Assembly: GCA_035253685.1 (NCBI GenBank)
Contig: DATFBR010000184.1
Span: 1 to 5,872, forward strand
Length of the DNA stretch: 5,872 nt
Direction: 5' to 3'
Source of the DNA: DASRTE01 sp035253685
GTDB lineage: Bacteria; Actinomycetota; Actinomycetes; Jiangellales; Jiangellaceae
Each line of letters begins with the position of its first letter. Within the stretch, counting starts at the first letter, position 1. Made by a program: the position numbers and the translations under genes. Shown in pieces: positions 4,794-5,872 of the stretch. Under the pieces are notes generated by a model. That model was not told the origin of the DNA and made no database searches. It worked only from the letters and a program-made list of their open reading frames with translations.

Positions 4794-5872
4794 TCACTCG
4801 GCCTCGCCGGCCGCGGTAGCCCGTCGGCGACTGCCACCCGTGGTCGCAGCCTCGACGACCGCCACCTCGGGCAGCTCGGACTTCGGGCTGCCCACGAAGG
4901 TGAAGTTGGCTTCCCGATCTTCACCTTCGACGTCGACCACCACGATCTCGCCGGCCTTGAGCTCGCCGAAGAGGATCTTCTCCGACAGCGTGTCCTCGAT
5001 CTCGCGCTGGATCGTCCGGCGTAGCGGCCGAGCGCCGAGTACCGGGTCGAACCCGTGCGCGGCGAGCAGTTCCTTCGCCGCCTGGGTGAGCTCGATGCCC
5101 ATGTCCTTGTCGTGCAGCCGAACGTCGACCTGGCTGATCATCAGATCGACGATCCGGACGATCTCCTCCACCGTGAGCTGGTGGAAGACGATGACGTCGT
5201 CGACACGGTTGAGGAACTCGGGCCGGAAGTGCTGTTTGAGCTCGTCGGTGACCTTGGTCTTCATCCGGTCGTAGTCACCGTCGGCAGTCCCGCTGGTGGA
5301 GAAGCCGAGGTTGACGCCCTTGGCGATGTCACGCGTGCCGAGGTTCGTGGTCATGATGATCACGGTGTTCTTGAAGTCGACGACGCGCCCCTGGGCGTCG
5401 GTCAGGCGGCCGTCTTCAAGCACCTGCAACAGCGAGTTGAAGATGTCCGGGTGGGCCTTCTCGACCTCGTCGAACAGCACGACGGAGAACGGGCGCCGGC
5501 GCACCTTCTCGGTCAGCTGGCCGCCTTCCTCGTAGCCGACGTAGCCGGGTGGCGAGCCGAACAGCCTCGACACGGTGTGCTTCTCGGAGAACTCACTCAT
5601 GTCCAGCTGGATGAGCGCGTGCTCGTCGCCGAAGAGGAACTCCGACAACGCCTTGGACAGCTCGGTCTTACCGACACCGGACGGTCCCGCGAAGATGAAC
5701 GAGCCGCCCGGACGCTTCGGGTCCTTCAGGCCGGCCCGGGTTCGCCGGATCGACTTGGACAGCGCCGCGATGGCGTCCTCCTGGCCGATGATCCGCTTGT
5801 GGATCTCGTCCTCCATGTGCAGCAGCCGCGAGGTCTCTTCCTCGGTGAGCTTGAACACGGGGATGCCGGTCG
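4794..5872 (-). CDS. clpC: ATP-dependent Clp protease ATPase subunit ClpC, C-terminal part
   Basis: ClpC is the hexameric AAA+ unfoldase that feeds substrates to ClpP. The gene runs off the right edge, so only the second ATPase module (D2) and C-terminus are present, about 358 residues starting at the TGIPVFKL linker. Counting the valine of PVFKL (codon 5858-5856) as 1, the features are: Walker A GPSGVGKT at 58-65; the pore loop GYVGYEEGG at 105-113; and Walker B VVLFDEVEKAH at 126-136 with D130 and E131. Sensor 1 is TTNLG (170-174, N172). The arginine finger is in FLNR (R218), and sensor 2 is GARPLRR (275-281). The LGF at 184-186 sits where Clp ATPases carry the ClpP-binding loop, so it should partner ClpP, unlike ClpB. 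The FKNTV, HFRPEFLNR and FDPVLGARPLRRTIQREIED stretches match mycobacterial ClpC1. The tail after FTFVGSP is short and variable, ending in GEAE. The N-terminal and D1 domains, start codon and promoter lie outside the window. Confidence 0.96.
   Translation of the reverse strand, partial: TGIPVFKLTEEETSRLLHMEDEIHKRIIGQEDAIAALSKSIRRTRAGLKDPKRPGGSFIFAGPSGVGKTELSKALSEFLFGDEHALIQLDMSEFSEKHTVSRLFGSPPGYVGYEEGGQLTEKVRRRPFSVVLFDEVEKAHPDIFNSLLQVLEDGRLTDAQGRVVDFKNTVIIMTTNLGTRDIAKGVNLGFSTSGTADGDYDRMKTKVTDELKQHFRPEFLNRVDDVIVFHQLTVEEIVRIVDLMISQVDVRLHDKDMGIELTQAAKELLAAHGFDPVLGARPLRRTIQREIEDTLSEKILFGELKAGEIVVVDVEGEDREANFTFVGSPKSELPEVAVVEAATTGGSRRRATAAGEAE

Noticed and set aside
4172..4819. 215-residue plus-strand open frame across the TPR gene and spacer
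   Set aside because: Antisense to the TPR gene, which has clear repeats and a strong ribosome-binding site; the plus-strand translation has no motif.
4652..4924. N-terminal extension of the TPR protein
   Set aside because: It crosses the hairpin and the clpC 3' end, and the ATG at 4651 has a strong GGAGG at ideal spacing.
4564..5274. 236-residue plus-strand open frame opposite clpC
   Set aside because: Serine/arginine-rich translation antisense to the conserved ClpC D2 module; a shadow.
1..5872. Mobile element, defence system or CRISPR array
   Set aside because: No transposase, integrase, direct-repeat array or tRNA attachment site seen; every sizeable reading frame with motifs is a conserved chromosomal gene.

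Overview
The window is a GC-rich, tightly packed stretch of bacterial chromosome that reads as an actinobacterium. The evidence is the very high GC, GTG starts on disA and mutY, a DisA/RadA pair resembling the mycobacterial one, a short actinobacterial-type MutY, and a ClpC-type (ClpC1-like) unfoldase. Genus cannot be fixed from the sequence; protein resemblances are from memory, not a search. No mobile element, CRISPR array, tRNA or rRNA was seen.

Layout: positions 1-47 are a strongly self-complementary leader. A class I SAM-dependent methyltransferase of unknown substrate (48-758, +) follows, then radA (814-2184, +), disA (2292-3386, +, GTG start) and mutY (3403-4269, +, GTG start). The orientation then flips: a small tetratricopeptide-repeat protein (4280-4651, -) converges on mutY with a 10-nt gap. 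A 142-nt spacer carries a perfect 12-bp hairpin, and the 3' part of clpC (4794 to the right edge, -) follows. No gap exceeds 300 nt.

Functionally the plus-strand block is a genome-maintenance cluster. RadA is a branch-migration motor for recombination intermediates, DisA a DNA-binding c-di-AMP synthase that RadA is known to modulate in other bacteria, and MutY removes adenine opposite 8-oxoguanine. The minus-strand block belongs to protein quality control (the ClpC ATPase of the ClpCP protease, plus a TPR protein of unknown role).

The most informative non-coding signal lies just before radA. A match to the actinobacterial LexA-independent DNA-damage promoter (the RecA-NDp/PafBC motif, TGTCRGT-type box, 8-nt spacer, TANNNT) ends six bases before the radA ATG. 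This suggests that radA is damage-inducible and translated from a leaderless mRNA. disA has its own plausible housekeeping promoter in the 107-nt gap. I see no wholly new system; the region is mainly conserved housekeeping and repair genes with some regulatory features worth testing.
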